Source: DATGSF01 sp035302865 (GTDB lineage: Bacteria; Bacteroidota; Bacteroidia; Chitinophagales; Chitinophagaceae). Taken from it: DNA of 7,088 nucleotides. The notes beneath the pieces are model-generated. The model was not told the origin of the DNA. It did no database searches and saw only the letters and a program-made list of their open reading frames with translations. This document shows positions 1 to 6,471 of this stretch, piece after piece. A program made the translations under genes and the position numbers. Position 1 is the stretch's first letter; every line of letters starts with the position of its first letter. The DNA lies in contig DATGSF010000027.1 in the NCBI GenBank assembly GCA_035302865.1, positions 1 to 7,088 on the forward strand, in the 5' to 3' direction.

Positions 1-372
1 CGGTTTAAAAACTTTTTTAATTTTGCACCAGGAATGAAGTTTTATCCTGGCAGAGTAGATAGGGTTTTTAGCTTTGCTTTTGGGCCGAGCTTATTATATT
101 CTTACGGCACTTTTACTGATTCATATAATGATAATGTTTATCCAGGTTCTTATATGTTGTATAACAGAACGGAGCATTCTCTAGGCTTTCTGGCTAATTC
201 TTATATTCATCTTACTTTTTCCAAGCAATTCGTTATGGGTTTTGATATGGGTTTCGGAGTTAAATATTTAAAAGTTACTAAAGCAAACAATCCTAACATT
301 AATGTGCCAACTGAGAGAGAGGTGTTTGTTCCTACCGGACAGTTTTCTTTCTCATTTGCTTATAAATTTTAG
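1..372 (+). CDS. C-terminal part of an outer-membrane beta-barrel-like protein (5' end outside window)
   Basis: The frame is open from base 1 to the TAG at 370-372 and gives 123 residues. The Met codon at 34 is internal, because the frame continues upstream of it without a stop (RFKNFFNFAPG before that Met), so this is a truncated 3' end and not a short gene. The residues look like transmembrane beta-strands: alternating hydrophobic/polar stretches rich in Phe, Tyr and Gly (for example FSFAFGPSLLYSYG and FVMGFDMGFGVKYL), separated by polar Asn/Asp-rich loops. The protein ends FSFSFAYKF, and a terminal Phe is typical of barrels recognised by the BAM machinery. No T9SS C-terminal domain is visible. 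The likely location is the outer membrane. The specific family (porin-like or other OMP) is not recognised from this fragment. The inverted repeat at 412-509 with a following T-tract may end its transcript. Confidence 0.7.
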   Translation, partial: RFKNFFNFAPGMKFYPGRVDRVFSFAFGPSLLYSYGTFTDSYNDNVYPGSYMLYNRTEHSLGFLANSYIHLTFSKQFVMGFDMGFGVKYLKVTKANNPNINVPTEREVFVPTGQFSFSFAYKF

Positions 373-411
373 AAGTTTTGGGTAAAATTTACCTTCAAGA
401 ATTTTGAAATA

Positions 412-509
412 TAGCTGTATCAAAAGGAATTAAAATGCCTAACTAATTTTAGTTTTAAATTAAGTGTATTATCATCACTATGTAGCATTTTGAAATTTTG
501 ATACAGCTA
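412..509. repeat. 98-bp inverted-repeat element, MITE-like or structured terminator
   Basis: Bases 412-425 (tagctgtatcaaaa) and 496-509 are perfect 14-base reverse complements. After a small internal mismatch (426-431 against 492-495), a second pair matches: aaaatgc at 432-438 with gcatttt at 485-491. Together the arms form imperfect terminal inverted repeats of about 25 bases around a core of about 46 bases. The core contains two small hairpins: aacta 441-445 with tagtt 450-454, and agtg 463-466 with cact 476-479. The outermost two base pairs are TA on both sides, as a TA-duplicating transposon would leave. Nine T residues follow at 512-520, so a transcript from the left could also terminate here. 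There is no coding capacity. From memory, the GCTGTATCAAAA end resembles terminal repeats of some Bacteroidota insertion sequences; this is not verified. The rest of the gap (373-411 and 510-583) contains only a short dyad, ggtaa/ttacc, at 381-393 and AT-rich sequence. Confidence 0.6.
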
Positions 510-583
510 CATTTTTTTTTATGAAAAATAATAATGAACTTCACTTATTAAACAGTATCAATTTTTTTTAAAGCAATTATAAA

Positions 584-1321
584 ATGAGATCTATTTACTT
601 TAAAGAACTTAGTGCTTTTCTAAGTGGTCTTACTGGATACATTGTGTTTATAGTTTTCGGTTTAGCAGCAGGTTTGTTTCTTTGGATTTTACCAGATACC
701 AATTTTATGGATTATGGTTATGCAAGTATGGAATTATATTTTGAATTTATTCCATGGCTATTATTATTCTTAATCCCAGCAATTACTATGCGCTCTTTTG
801 CTGAGGAGTTTAATAAGGGAACAATTGAATGGTTGCAAACCAAGCCTGTTAGTATGTTAGAAGTGCTTTTAGGCAAATATTTATCATCATTAAGTTTAGT
901 TTTAATTGCAGTTATACCCACTTTAATCTATGCATTTAGTATTCATTATTTAGCATTTGATGCCAATTCTTTAGATTTAGGTATTCTTGCTTCTTCAGTA
1001 TTAAGTCTGTTTTTTCTAGTTGCTTGCTTTACAGCTATTGGAATTTTTTGCTCTACTTTAGCTACTAATCAAATTGTAAGTTTCCTATTAGCATTGTTTT
1101 TATGCTTCTTATTTTATGCAGGATTTGAATCATTTTCTAAAATTTCAAGTTTCATAGGAGGTTTAGATTATTATTTAACATTGTTTGGGATAGAATATCA
1201 TTATAAAACTATGATTACAGGATTGGTAAGTTTAAGGGATATATTGTATTTTCTCGCTTTTATCTTTCTTTTTTTACATTGCACTAATTTTAGTCTAAGA
1301 ATGAAATATCTAAAAAGTTAA
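584..1321 (+). CDS. gldF: GldF, ABC transporter permease subunit associated with gliding motility
   Basis: This is a 245-residue integral inner-membrane protein, close to the usual length of GldF. About six hydrophobic spans are visible: near residues 17-36, 52-68, 99-120, 132-156, 162-184 and 215-235. Family-typical features are the N-terminal FKEL..FL...TGYIV region, the IPAITMRSF stretch at 64-72 followed by E74-E75, and KGTIEWLQTKPVS at 78-90, which is the cytoplasmic coupling region of this ABC-2-type permease family. In Flavobacterium johnsoniae GldF works with the GldG membrane subunit and the GldA ATPase, and all three are needed for gliding there; the transported substrate is unknown. 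Here gldG does not follow. The next gene, rsgA, begins 9 bases after the stop, so the two are probably co-transcribed. The ATG at 584 has an A-rich leader and no Shine-Dalgarno sequence, as usual in this phylum. The family call is firm; a motility role in this organism is inferred. Confidence 0.85.
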   Translation: MRSIYFKELSAFLSGLTGYIVFIVFGLAAGLFLWILPDTNFMDYGYASMELYFEFIPWLLLFLIPAITMRSFAEEFNKGTIEWLQTKPVSMLEVLLGKYLSSLSLVLIAVIPTLIYAFSIHYLAFDANSLDLGILASSVLSLFFLVACFTAIGIFCSTLATNQIVSFLLALFLCFLFYAGFESFSKISSFIGGLDYYLTLFGIEYHYKTMITGLVSLRDILYFLAFIFLFLHCTNFSLRMKYLKS

Positions 1322-1330
1322 AATTTAAGA

Positions 1331-2269
1331 ATGAAAATTAAAGGCCAAGTATATCAATCAACGGGTAGTTATTATAGTGTAAAAGATACAGAAGGGAATT
1401 TTTGGAGAGCAAGATTAAAGGGACGTTTTAAAATTTCAAAACATACCTCAAGTTCAAATCCTATTGCAGTGGGTGATTGGGTGCAAATGGAAGCGTTAAA
1501 AAATGAAGAAAAAGAAGCGGTAATTTCTGATATTGTAGACCGAGATAATTATATTATTCGAACTTCTCCTCAAAATAGACATCATAAACATATTATAGCT
1601 TCAAATCTAGATTTAGCTTGCTTGGTAATAACTGTTACACAACCTGTAACCTCCTTTGGCTTTATAGATAGATTTTTAATAACAACAGAAGTATCTAATA
1701 TTCCCTGTGTTTTAATTATTAATAAATCCGATTTGATAACTCAAGAGAATGAGTCAGACTTCCATAGGATTTTAGATATCTATAAAAAAATCGGATATGA
1801 GATTCATATTGTATCAGCTAAAAATGGCGAAGGTATAGATAAACTTGAAGAGAAATTATTTGATAAGAATTCCTTATTTACAGGACATTCGGGAGTTGGA
1901 AAAACGACTTTAATTAATCGGTTAATACCTGGTTTTCAATTGAAAACTAAATCCGTTTCAGAATGGAGCGGAAAAGGACAGCATACCACGACTTTTGCAG
2001 AAATGTTTGATTGGCCCAATAAGTTAAATACTGCAATAGTTGATACGCCAGGTATTAAAGAATGGGGTTTGCAAGAAGTGGAACGAAGTAATTTAAGCCA
2101 TTTTTTTCCTGAAATGTTAGCATTGTTACCTTCTTGTAGGTTTAATAATTGTTTGCATGTGAATGAACCACATTGTGCAATTAAAGATGCTTTAAAAAAT
2201 GGTGAAATTGCCCAAGAACGCTATTCTAATTATATTTTGTTTTTAGAAGAATTAGAACGTCCATTTTAA
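1331..2269 (+). CDS. rsgA: RsgA, circularly permuted GTPase for 30S ribosomal subunit maturation
   Basis: This 312-residue protein has the full RsgA (YjeQ/YloQ) architecture at normal length. An N-terminal OB-fold covers roughly residues 1-70. The GTPase motifs come in permuted order: G4 NKSD 131-134, G5 SAK 162-164, G1/P-loop GHSGVGKTT 185-193, the G2 region GKGQHTTT 214-221, and G3 DTPG 238-241. A C-terminal zinc site follows, C269-x4-C274-x-H276-x5-C282, with the spacing expected for the family. RsgA binds the decoding region of the 30S subunit and couples GTP hydrolysis to release of the assembly factor RbfA in late maturation. No key residue is missing. The gene starts 9 bases after gldF with no room for a promoter or terminator, so it is likely read on the gldF transcript. 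Its stop overlaps the stop of the convergent lipoprotein gene by 4 bases. Confidence 0.97.
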   Translation: MKIKGQVYQSTGSYYSVKDTEGNFWRARLKGRFKISKHTSSSNPIAVGDWVQMEALKNEEKEAVISDIVDRDNYIIRTSPQNRHHKHIIASNLDLACLVITVTQPVTSFGFIDRFLITTEVSNIPCVLIINKSDLITQENESDFHRILDIYKKIGYEIHIVSAKNGEGIDKLEEKLFDKNSLFTGHSGVGKTTLINRLIPGFQLKTKSVSEWSGKGQHTTTFAEMFDWPNKLNTAIVDTPGIKEWGLQEVERSNLSHFFPEMLALLPSCRFNNCLHVNEPHCAIKDALKNGEIAQERYSNYILFLEELERPF

Positions 2270-3801
2270 TTTTCTTCTTTATCTTCAGAATTGTTGTTTT
2301 TATCTGCTTTTTCTCTTAATCCACCTTTAGAGGTTTTTGCTTCAAAATAATCCTGGATTTCTTGTTTAGGGTCTTCCCATTTTTCTATAGTAAATTCATT
2401 GTCCCAACCTGCTCGCAACGGGCGATCTTTTAAGACAGGAAACATAAGTTCGGGTTGTTGCTTTTCCCAAAAATTACCTGTATCCCATTTTTTATTATCA
2501 TTCGCATCTAAATAAATATAAAGATCAAAATTTTCCGCTTTTAAATTGGGAATATTTATTACTGCTTCCGAAATAGCCAGCTCCTTTATAGTATCTTGTT
2601 TTTGAATCAAAAGCATTCTGTAATTATTAAGTAAAAAAGTATCTGTAAACTTGAAAATCAAATTAGCATAATCTTTTTTTGCTTTAGTTGTAAAGGTATA
2701 TTTACCAGGTTTTAAGTCCTCATTTTCATGATTTTTAGCCCAGGAAGAAACTAAACGTAAAGTATAATTTGTATCTTCCTTCCACTCTGTCTTAAGTTTT
2801 AAAGTGTCAGCTTTAAAGTTGGAAGTAATAATTGATTCAATTTCTGTCCCTTCTCTGTCATAAGTAAGAAGGATTTTATCTATATCCAAGTTTATGGCAG
2901 TATCTTTAAAAATGATGAATAGCTCTTCATATAAATCTTGTTTTTTTTCTCCTGAAGTATCTACAAGTACCTTATAATCTTCATTGAGTTTTTGAGGAGT
3001 CTTTTTCCTTAAACCTTGAACTTCTTCTTCTTTATTTTCTTCATCCTCCGTAGCATTAGAAAAACTGTATAATAAATAGCTGTTTTTAAAATCTGAGGGA
3101 TTATTAGCTAAAACATCTTCTTTTAAAAATGCAATTCCTTCTTCAGAAGCATTCCATAGATAATCTATGCTATTTTCTCGAATTGCGTATAATTTATAGA
3201 GGCGGTCAGGCAGCATTTTTATTTCAAAATAACCTTTAGCATCAGTTCTGCTTGCAAATTCAGGTCTTTTACTGAGAATTGCAGAATCCGATGCTTCTAT
3301 AGGATGTAAAATTACAGTAGCACTTGAATCAGGCATCCCGTCTTCTGCTCTTATAATTCTTCCTTTTATACTTAAGCTATCAAAATAAGATCCAGTAGAA
3401 AAGGTGTATTGCAAGTTTTCAGCAGCTGTCCCTTCTCTGTTATCTGTGATGGCTTTCCCAAAATCAAAAAAATAAGTAGTATTATCTTTGATTAAAGAGT
3501 CAGGAATTTCTATAATTACTTTTTTTCTATTTGCTAAGACCTCAGGTGGAAATGGCAATAAAGGACTCATGTTTAAGTTTTCATTTAAATCCTTCACATC
3601 CATATTTTTATCGAAAGTAAATACTATTTTATTTACCTTAGTTTCTAATAGAGAATCTTTAGGATTGCTATGTAATAATTTAGGAGGTCTTGTATCCTTT
3701 GGCCCACCAGTTGGAGGAACTATATTTGCACAAGCACTTAGAAGAAAGATTGCGAAAATGAATAAGCAATAAAAAATACTATATGCAGGGCTTTTAAACA
3801 T
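2266..3801 (-). CDS. Ig-like (Big_5/SbsA-type) domain lipoprotein, Bacteroidota-conserved, function unknown
   Basis: Starting at the ATG whose first base is 3801, the product is 511 residues. A lipoprotein signal peptide is clear: a short n-region with Lys3, a hydrophobic stretch at about 9-21, and lipobox L21-S22-A23-C24. A PPTGGPKD linker (29-36) follows and is typical of this family. The first domain (about 37-137) is Ig-like of the Big_5/SbsA kind (IVFTFDKNMDV to LQYTFSTG). A second beta-sandwich (about 143-215) resembles a carboxypeptidase-regulatory/CNA-B-like fold. An acidic linker follows at 250-262, then another Ig-like region (about 288-376). A late beta domain contains DANDNKKWDTG (432-442), and the tail is charged. 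The residues after Cys24 (ANIV) lack the acidic surface-export signal known in this phylum, so a periplasm-facing lipidated protein is more likely. A TTG at 3822 would add seven residues, but it lies inside a -7 promoter box, so ATG is preferred. No enzymatic motif is seen. Confidence 0.85.
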   Translation of the reverse strand: MFKSPAYSIFYCLFIFAIFLLSACANIVPPTGGPKDTRPPKLLHSNPKDSLLETKVNKIVFTFDKNMDVKDLNENLNMSPLLPFPPEVLANRKKVIIEIPDSLIKDNTTYFFDFGKAITDNREGTAAENLQYTFSTGSYFDSLSIKGRIIRAEDGMPDSSATVILHPIEASDSAILSKRPEFASRTDAKGYFEIKMLPDRLYKLYAIRENSIDYLWNASEEGIAFLKEDVLANNPSDFKNSYLLYSFSNATEDEENKEEEVQGLRKKTPQKLNEDYKVLVDTSGEKKQDLYEELFIIFKDTAINLDIDKILLTYDREGTEIESIITSNFKADTLKLKTEWKEDTNYTLRLVSSWAKNHENEDLKPGKYTFTTKAKKDYANLIFKFTDTFLLNNYRMLLIQKQDTIKELAISEAVINIPNLKAENFDLYIYLDANDNKKWDTGNFWEKQQPELMFPVLKDRPLRAGWDNEFTIEKWEDPKQEIQDYFEAKTSKGGLREKADKNNNSEDKEEN

Positions 3802-3819
3802 GTTAAAACTATTTTCATT

Positions 3820-3827
3820 CAAAAGTA
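3820..3827 (-). promoter_or_regulatory. Candidate Bacteroidota -7 promoter box for the Ig-like lipoprotein gene
   Basis: Read on the minus strand the sequence is TACTTTTG, an exact match to the Bacteroidota -7 consensus TAnnTTTG. It ends 18 bases before the ATG at 3801, implying a leader of roughly 10-15 bases. No clear -33 TTG element lies at the usual distance upstream (only a weak cgttat), so the call rests on the -7 box and its position. The box overlaps the alternative TTG start codon at 3822-3820, which argues that the TTG would not be transcribed. Confidence 0.45.
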
Positions 3828-3849
3828 TTAAATTATAAGATGATAACGT

Positions 3850-3879
3850 TAAGAATACAAGATTAGATTCTTATTTTAG
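3850..3879 (+). promoter_or_regulatory. Dyad and weak -7-like box upstream of the ligase-like gene pair
   Basis: A 7-base inverted repeat, taagaat (3850-3856) and attctta (3867-3873), has a 10-base spacer in the divergent intergenic region. It overlaps tattttag at 3872-3879, one mismatch from the TAnnTTTG -7 box and 18 bases before the ATG at 3898. No good -33 element is seen. The placement would suit an operator/promoter pair, but 7-base dyads are common by chance in AT-rich DNA. Confidence 0.25.
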
Positions 3880-3897
3880 ACAGTTTTTTTAAAATTT

Positions 3898-5151
3898 ATG
3901 CAGAAATTACAATTTCATAAATATTTTAAGGTTTTTTATAGTAGTGCAATTTGGTTATTATTTATTGGCATGATGTGGAGTCGCGCTATTTTGAGTATAG
4001 GAGTCGTAGCATTTCCCGCCCTGTCTTTATTGTTTATGCAAAAAGGTGATTTCCATCGTTATTTCAATAGTAGGATTATTCGGGGGACATGGTTATTGTT
4101 TTTATTAGCAAGCATATCCCTTTTATGGACTTCAGATGTAGCAAGTGGCTTAGATGCTCTAATGAATAAAACCATGTTTTTTTTATTGCCATTATTTTTC
4201 TTTTTAATGCCAATGGAAAATGCAAAATGGAGAATAATAACTTTATGGGGTATTGCGATCATTCATACCATTCCTATGCTGGAAAGTATTTGGCTTTTCT
4301 TTCAAGATATAAATAAATGGATGGAGGTATATAACGAAATGGGTACATTGTCAATTGCTTCCTATGATGACCATATACGCTTTACTTTAAGTCTGATTTT
4401 GTTAAATTTTTTATTAGCAAAAGAGTATATTTATGATAAAACAGCAATAGTAAATAAAAATAGTAAAAAAGTTTTTATTGTTTTTAGCTTGTTTTCTTTT
4501 TTGTTTTTACATTTTATTGCTTCCAAATCAGGGATTATACTTCTCTATATTAGTCTTTTTACTTGCATTGTTACCTCTCTTAAATCATGGAAAAAGAAAA
4601 TTATTTTCAGTGGTATATTATTTTCTATAATCGTTGGAATGTTTTATATATCTCCAACTTTTCGAAAAAAAGCAGACATGTTAAAATACCAATGGGATAC
4701 TTATCAAGATACGAATTACTTAAACTATAATAATAGTGAAGAAGGTAGAATAATTTCATACAAATTAGCATGGTATAACATCCAGGAAAATTTACTTTTA
4801 GGAACAGGAATAGGGGCAGAAAAAAATAAAATGCAAGAAAAATATATTTTATACTTCCCTGAAATACCAGAGAATAACCATTTAATACCACATAATCAAT
4901 ATCTTTTTTCTGTTTTAAGCATGGGTATTATTTTTGGAACACTATTCTTATTGTTGTTTTTTGGAATATTTATAGATTCAAAAAGTAAGAGATTTAATAT
5001 GAGGAATCTTATAGTCTTCGTTATCTTTGTTTCTTTTTTTCCAGAGGCTAATTTAGAATCGCAATTTGGAATATTTATTTGTACATTTTATTTATTATGG
5101 GTTAAAAATAACAATGTACCAAAAAATCAAGAAAATACGAAAATAATATGA
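3898..5151 (+). CDS. O-antigen ligase/polymerase-like (Wzy_C/WaaL superfamily) membrane protein, first of a tandem pair
   Basis: This 417-residue polytopic inner-membrane protein has about 10-12 hydrophobic spans and one large loop, probably periplasmic, at roughly 253-334. The loop carries the superfamily signature: R284 in GRIISYKLAW, then LGTGIG at 301-306, then H332 in PHNQYL just before the next membrane span. Other likely functional residues are R161 (DDHIRF) and K210 (ASKSG). Proteins of this class transfer or polymerise lipid-linked glycans in the periplasm: WaaL joins O-antigen to lipid A-core, Wzy polymerises it, and related ligases glycosylate proteins. Sequence alone does not separate these roles. 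The gene's TGA overlaps the ATG of the next gene (ATGA at 5148-5151), which suggests translational coupling to its own paralog. No glycosyltransferase, flippase or sugar-nucleotide gene lies beside it. The ATG at 3898 has an AT-rich leader without a Shine-Dalgarno sequence. Confidence 0.85.
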   Translation: MQKLQFHKYFKVFYSSAIWLLFIGMMWSRAILSIGVVAFPALSLLFMQKGDFHRYFNSRIIRGTWLLFLLASISLLWTSDVASGLDALMNKTMFFLLPLFFFLMPMENAKWRIITLWGIAIIHTIPMLESIWLFFQDINKWMEVYNEMGTLSIASYDDHIRFTLSLILLNFLLAKEYIYDKTAIVNKNSKKVFIVFSLFSFLFLHFIASKSGIILLYISLFTCIVTSLKSWKKKIIFSGILFSIIVGMFYISPTFRKKADMLKYQWDTYQDTNYLNYNNSEEGRIISYKLAWYNIQENLLLGTGIGAEKNKMQEKYILYFPEIPENNHLIPHNQYLFSVLSMGIIFGTLFLLLFFGIFIDSKSKRFNMRNLIVFVIFVSFFPEANLESQFGIFICTFYLLWVKNNNVPKNQENTKII

Positions 5152-6437
5152 AAAAACAAGAGATGTCTATTACTGAAAAGGTGCAATTGTTTTTAATGGC
5201 AATGATGTTTTTGGGATTTATGTTTTCCCGTGCATTATTGTCTATATCCATGATAATATCTTTTGTTGTAGCCATATATATATTTTATCAGAAAAAGCAT
5301 TTATGGAAGAAAGTGGCAAAAACGAAAGAGTATTTTATGGTAGTATTGTTTTTCATAATCCATTTGATTTCTGGTTTTTGGGCTAATAATTTAGCAGTAT
5401 GGAGTTTAGATATTCAATTAAAACTCCCCTTACTTGTTTTACCAATAATATTGTTTTCCTATCCATTTTATAAAAAAAAATTCTTTCAATTAGCGATTTA
5501 CACTCTTCAAGCTGTATTGTTGCTAGGTATTGCATATACTATTTTTAATTTGCTAAATGATATTCCAAGGTTTTTAGAAGGCAGAAGAATAGTTGGACCA
5601 GTTGGAAACGGGGATTATTTGCGTTTTGGAATGGCTTTAATCTTAGGAATAAACTTAAGCGTATATTCTTTAATTAAATACCGAAAAGAACATAATGCAA
5701 AAATAAAAAATTTTCAAATTGCTTTTATTATTCTTAGCGTGGTTTATTTACATATACAATCTAGCAAACTCGGCTTAATTTCACTTTATGTATTAGGTGC
5801 ATTCCTAACTGTTATTTTATTAAAAGCAAAATGGGGATGGAAAAAACTTTCCTTAGTGTTTGCGTTCGGGATAATGGGAATATATTTTGCAGGTCGCACT
5901 ATTCCGGTATTTAAGTATCAAATTGAATTGGCGCAATTGGAATTAGAAGCATGGAAAAAAGCAGATATAGATGCTTATAATGAAAGTGGGGTATCCTCAT
6001 TTGTTCCAAGAGTTATCTCCTACGATGTCGCTTGGGCTACCATTAAAGAAAGTCCTTTAATAGGATACGGAGCGGGAAATGTTTTGCCAACAATGGAAAA
6101 TGTTTATGAAGAAGATTATCCAGGATATAATGCAATTATTACTGTACATAACCAAGTTCTAAATTCTATGGTAGCATTTGGAATTCCAGTAGGGATTGGT
6201 GTCTTATTATTATTACTATGGCCTATTATAGCCTCTCCTTCTTTATTTGAAAAAGCAAATGCTCTGGCTTTATTTACTGCATGTCTTGTAGAAGCTATGT
6301 TGGAAATTCAGCATGGCTTATTTGTTTACTTGTTTTTTACTTTTTGGTGGATTGCTAAACGAGAAATGAGTTTACTGCATGATACCGATTCTGGGAAAAC
6401 AGTAGCATTGGATTTTATAGATTCAAATCTCAAGTAA
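5148..6437 (+). CDS. O-antigen ligase/polymerase-like (Wzy_C/WaaL superfamily) membrane protein, second of a tandem pair
   Basis: This 429-residue polytopic membrane protein is homologous to the preceding gene product along its whole length. Matching landmarks (upstream protein in brackets) are: FSRALLSI 26-33 [SRAILSI], GDYLRF 155-160 with R159 [R161], SSKLG 205-209 with K207 [K210], R288 in VPRVISYDVAW [R284], LIGYGAG 304-310 [LGTGIG], H334-N-Q336 [H332-N-Q], and VEAMLEIQHGLF 381-392 [PEANLESQFGIF]. The retained Arg, Lys and His residues suggest that both copies are active. The predicted role is periplasmic transfer or polymerisation of lipid-linked glycans; the acceptor is unknown. Between the membrane spans flanking the main loop it has a Glu/Lys-rich stretch (about 256-276) that the partner lacks. 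It is probably co-transcribed and translationally coupled with the upstream gene. A polar tail of about 25 residues follows the last span. Confidence 0.85.
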   Translation: MKKQEMSITEKVQLFLMAMMFLGFMFSRALLSISMIISFVVAIYIFYQKKHLWKKVAKTKEYFMVVLFFIIHLISGFWANNLAVWSLDIQLKLPLLVLPIILFSYPFYKKKFFQLAIYTLQAVLLLGIAYTIFNLLNDIPRFLEGRRIVGPVGNGDYLRFGMALILGINLSVYSLIKYRKEHNAKIKNFQIAFIILSVVYLHIQSSKLGLISLYVLGAFLTVILLKAKWGWKKLSLVFAFGIMGIYFAGRTIPVFKYQIELAQLELEAWKKADIDAYNESGVSSFVPRVISYDVAWATIKESPLIGYGAGNVLPTMENVYEEDYPGYNAIITVHNQVLNSMVAFGIPVGIGVLLLLLWPIIASPSLFEKANALALFTACLVEAMLEIQHGLFVYLFFTFWWIAKREMSLLHDTDSGKTVALDFIDSNLK

Positions 6438-6454
6438 AAAATAAGGAAAATGCG

Positions 6455-6462
6455 TAACTTTG
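6455..6462 (+). promoter_or_regulatory. Consensus Bacteroidota -7 promoter box for mfd
   Basis: The sequence is taactttg followed by c, an exact TAnnTTTG match and very close to the TAnnTTTGC form common in this phylum. It sits in the 34-base gap between the second ligase-like gene and mfd, and ends 9 bases before the mfd ATG. Transcription would therefore start only a few bases before the start codon. No -33 TTG is visible at the usual distance upstream, which lies at the 3' end of the preceding gene. Confidence 0.6.
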
Positions 6463-6471
6463 CATTTGAAT

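Noticed and set aside
381..393. Near-palindrome ggtaaaatttacc just after the outer-membrane gene, considered as a terminator
   Set aside because: It allows only a 5-base AT-rich stem and lacks a following T-run. It could be a chance dyad in AT-rich DNA.
718..921. 67-codon minus-strand open frame inside gldF
   Set aside because: It lies wholly opposite the conserved GldF coding region, with no family features or promoter.
3488..3772. 94-codon plus-strand open frame opposite the lipoprotein gene
   Set aside because: It is antisense to the conserved N-terminal half of the lipoprotein, and its residues mirror that coding frame with no recognisable domain. It is a shadow frame.
3884..3890. T-run before the first ligase-like gene, considered as a terminator tail
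   Set aside because: No stable stem precedes it in a direction that would end a known transcript; the flanking genes diverge from this point.
4059..4262. Minus-strand open frame opposite the first ligase-like gene
   Set aside because: It is a Lys/Asn-rich random-looking antisense frame; the plus strand carries the conserved membrane protein.
4625..4891. 88-codon minus-strand open frame opposite the first ligase-like gene
   Set aside because: It is hydrophobic only because AT-rich DNA read in reverse gives Phe, Leu and Tyr. It covers the conserved loop of the real gene.
6418..6429. Small dyad agatt-ca-aatct at the end of the second ligase-like gene, considered as a terminator
   Set aside because: The stem has 5 bases and a 2-base loop, no T-tract follows, and it lies inside the coding sequence.
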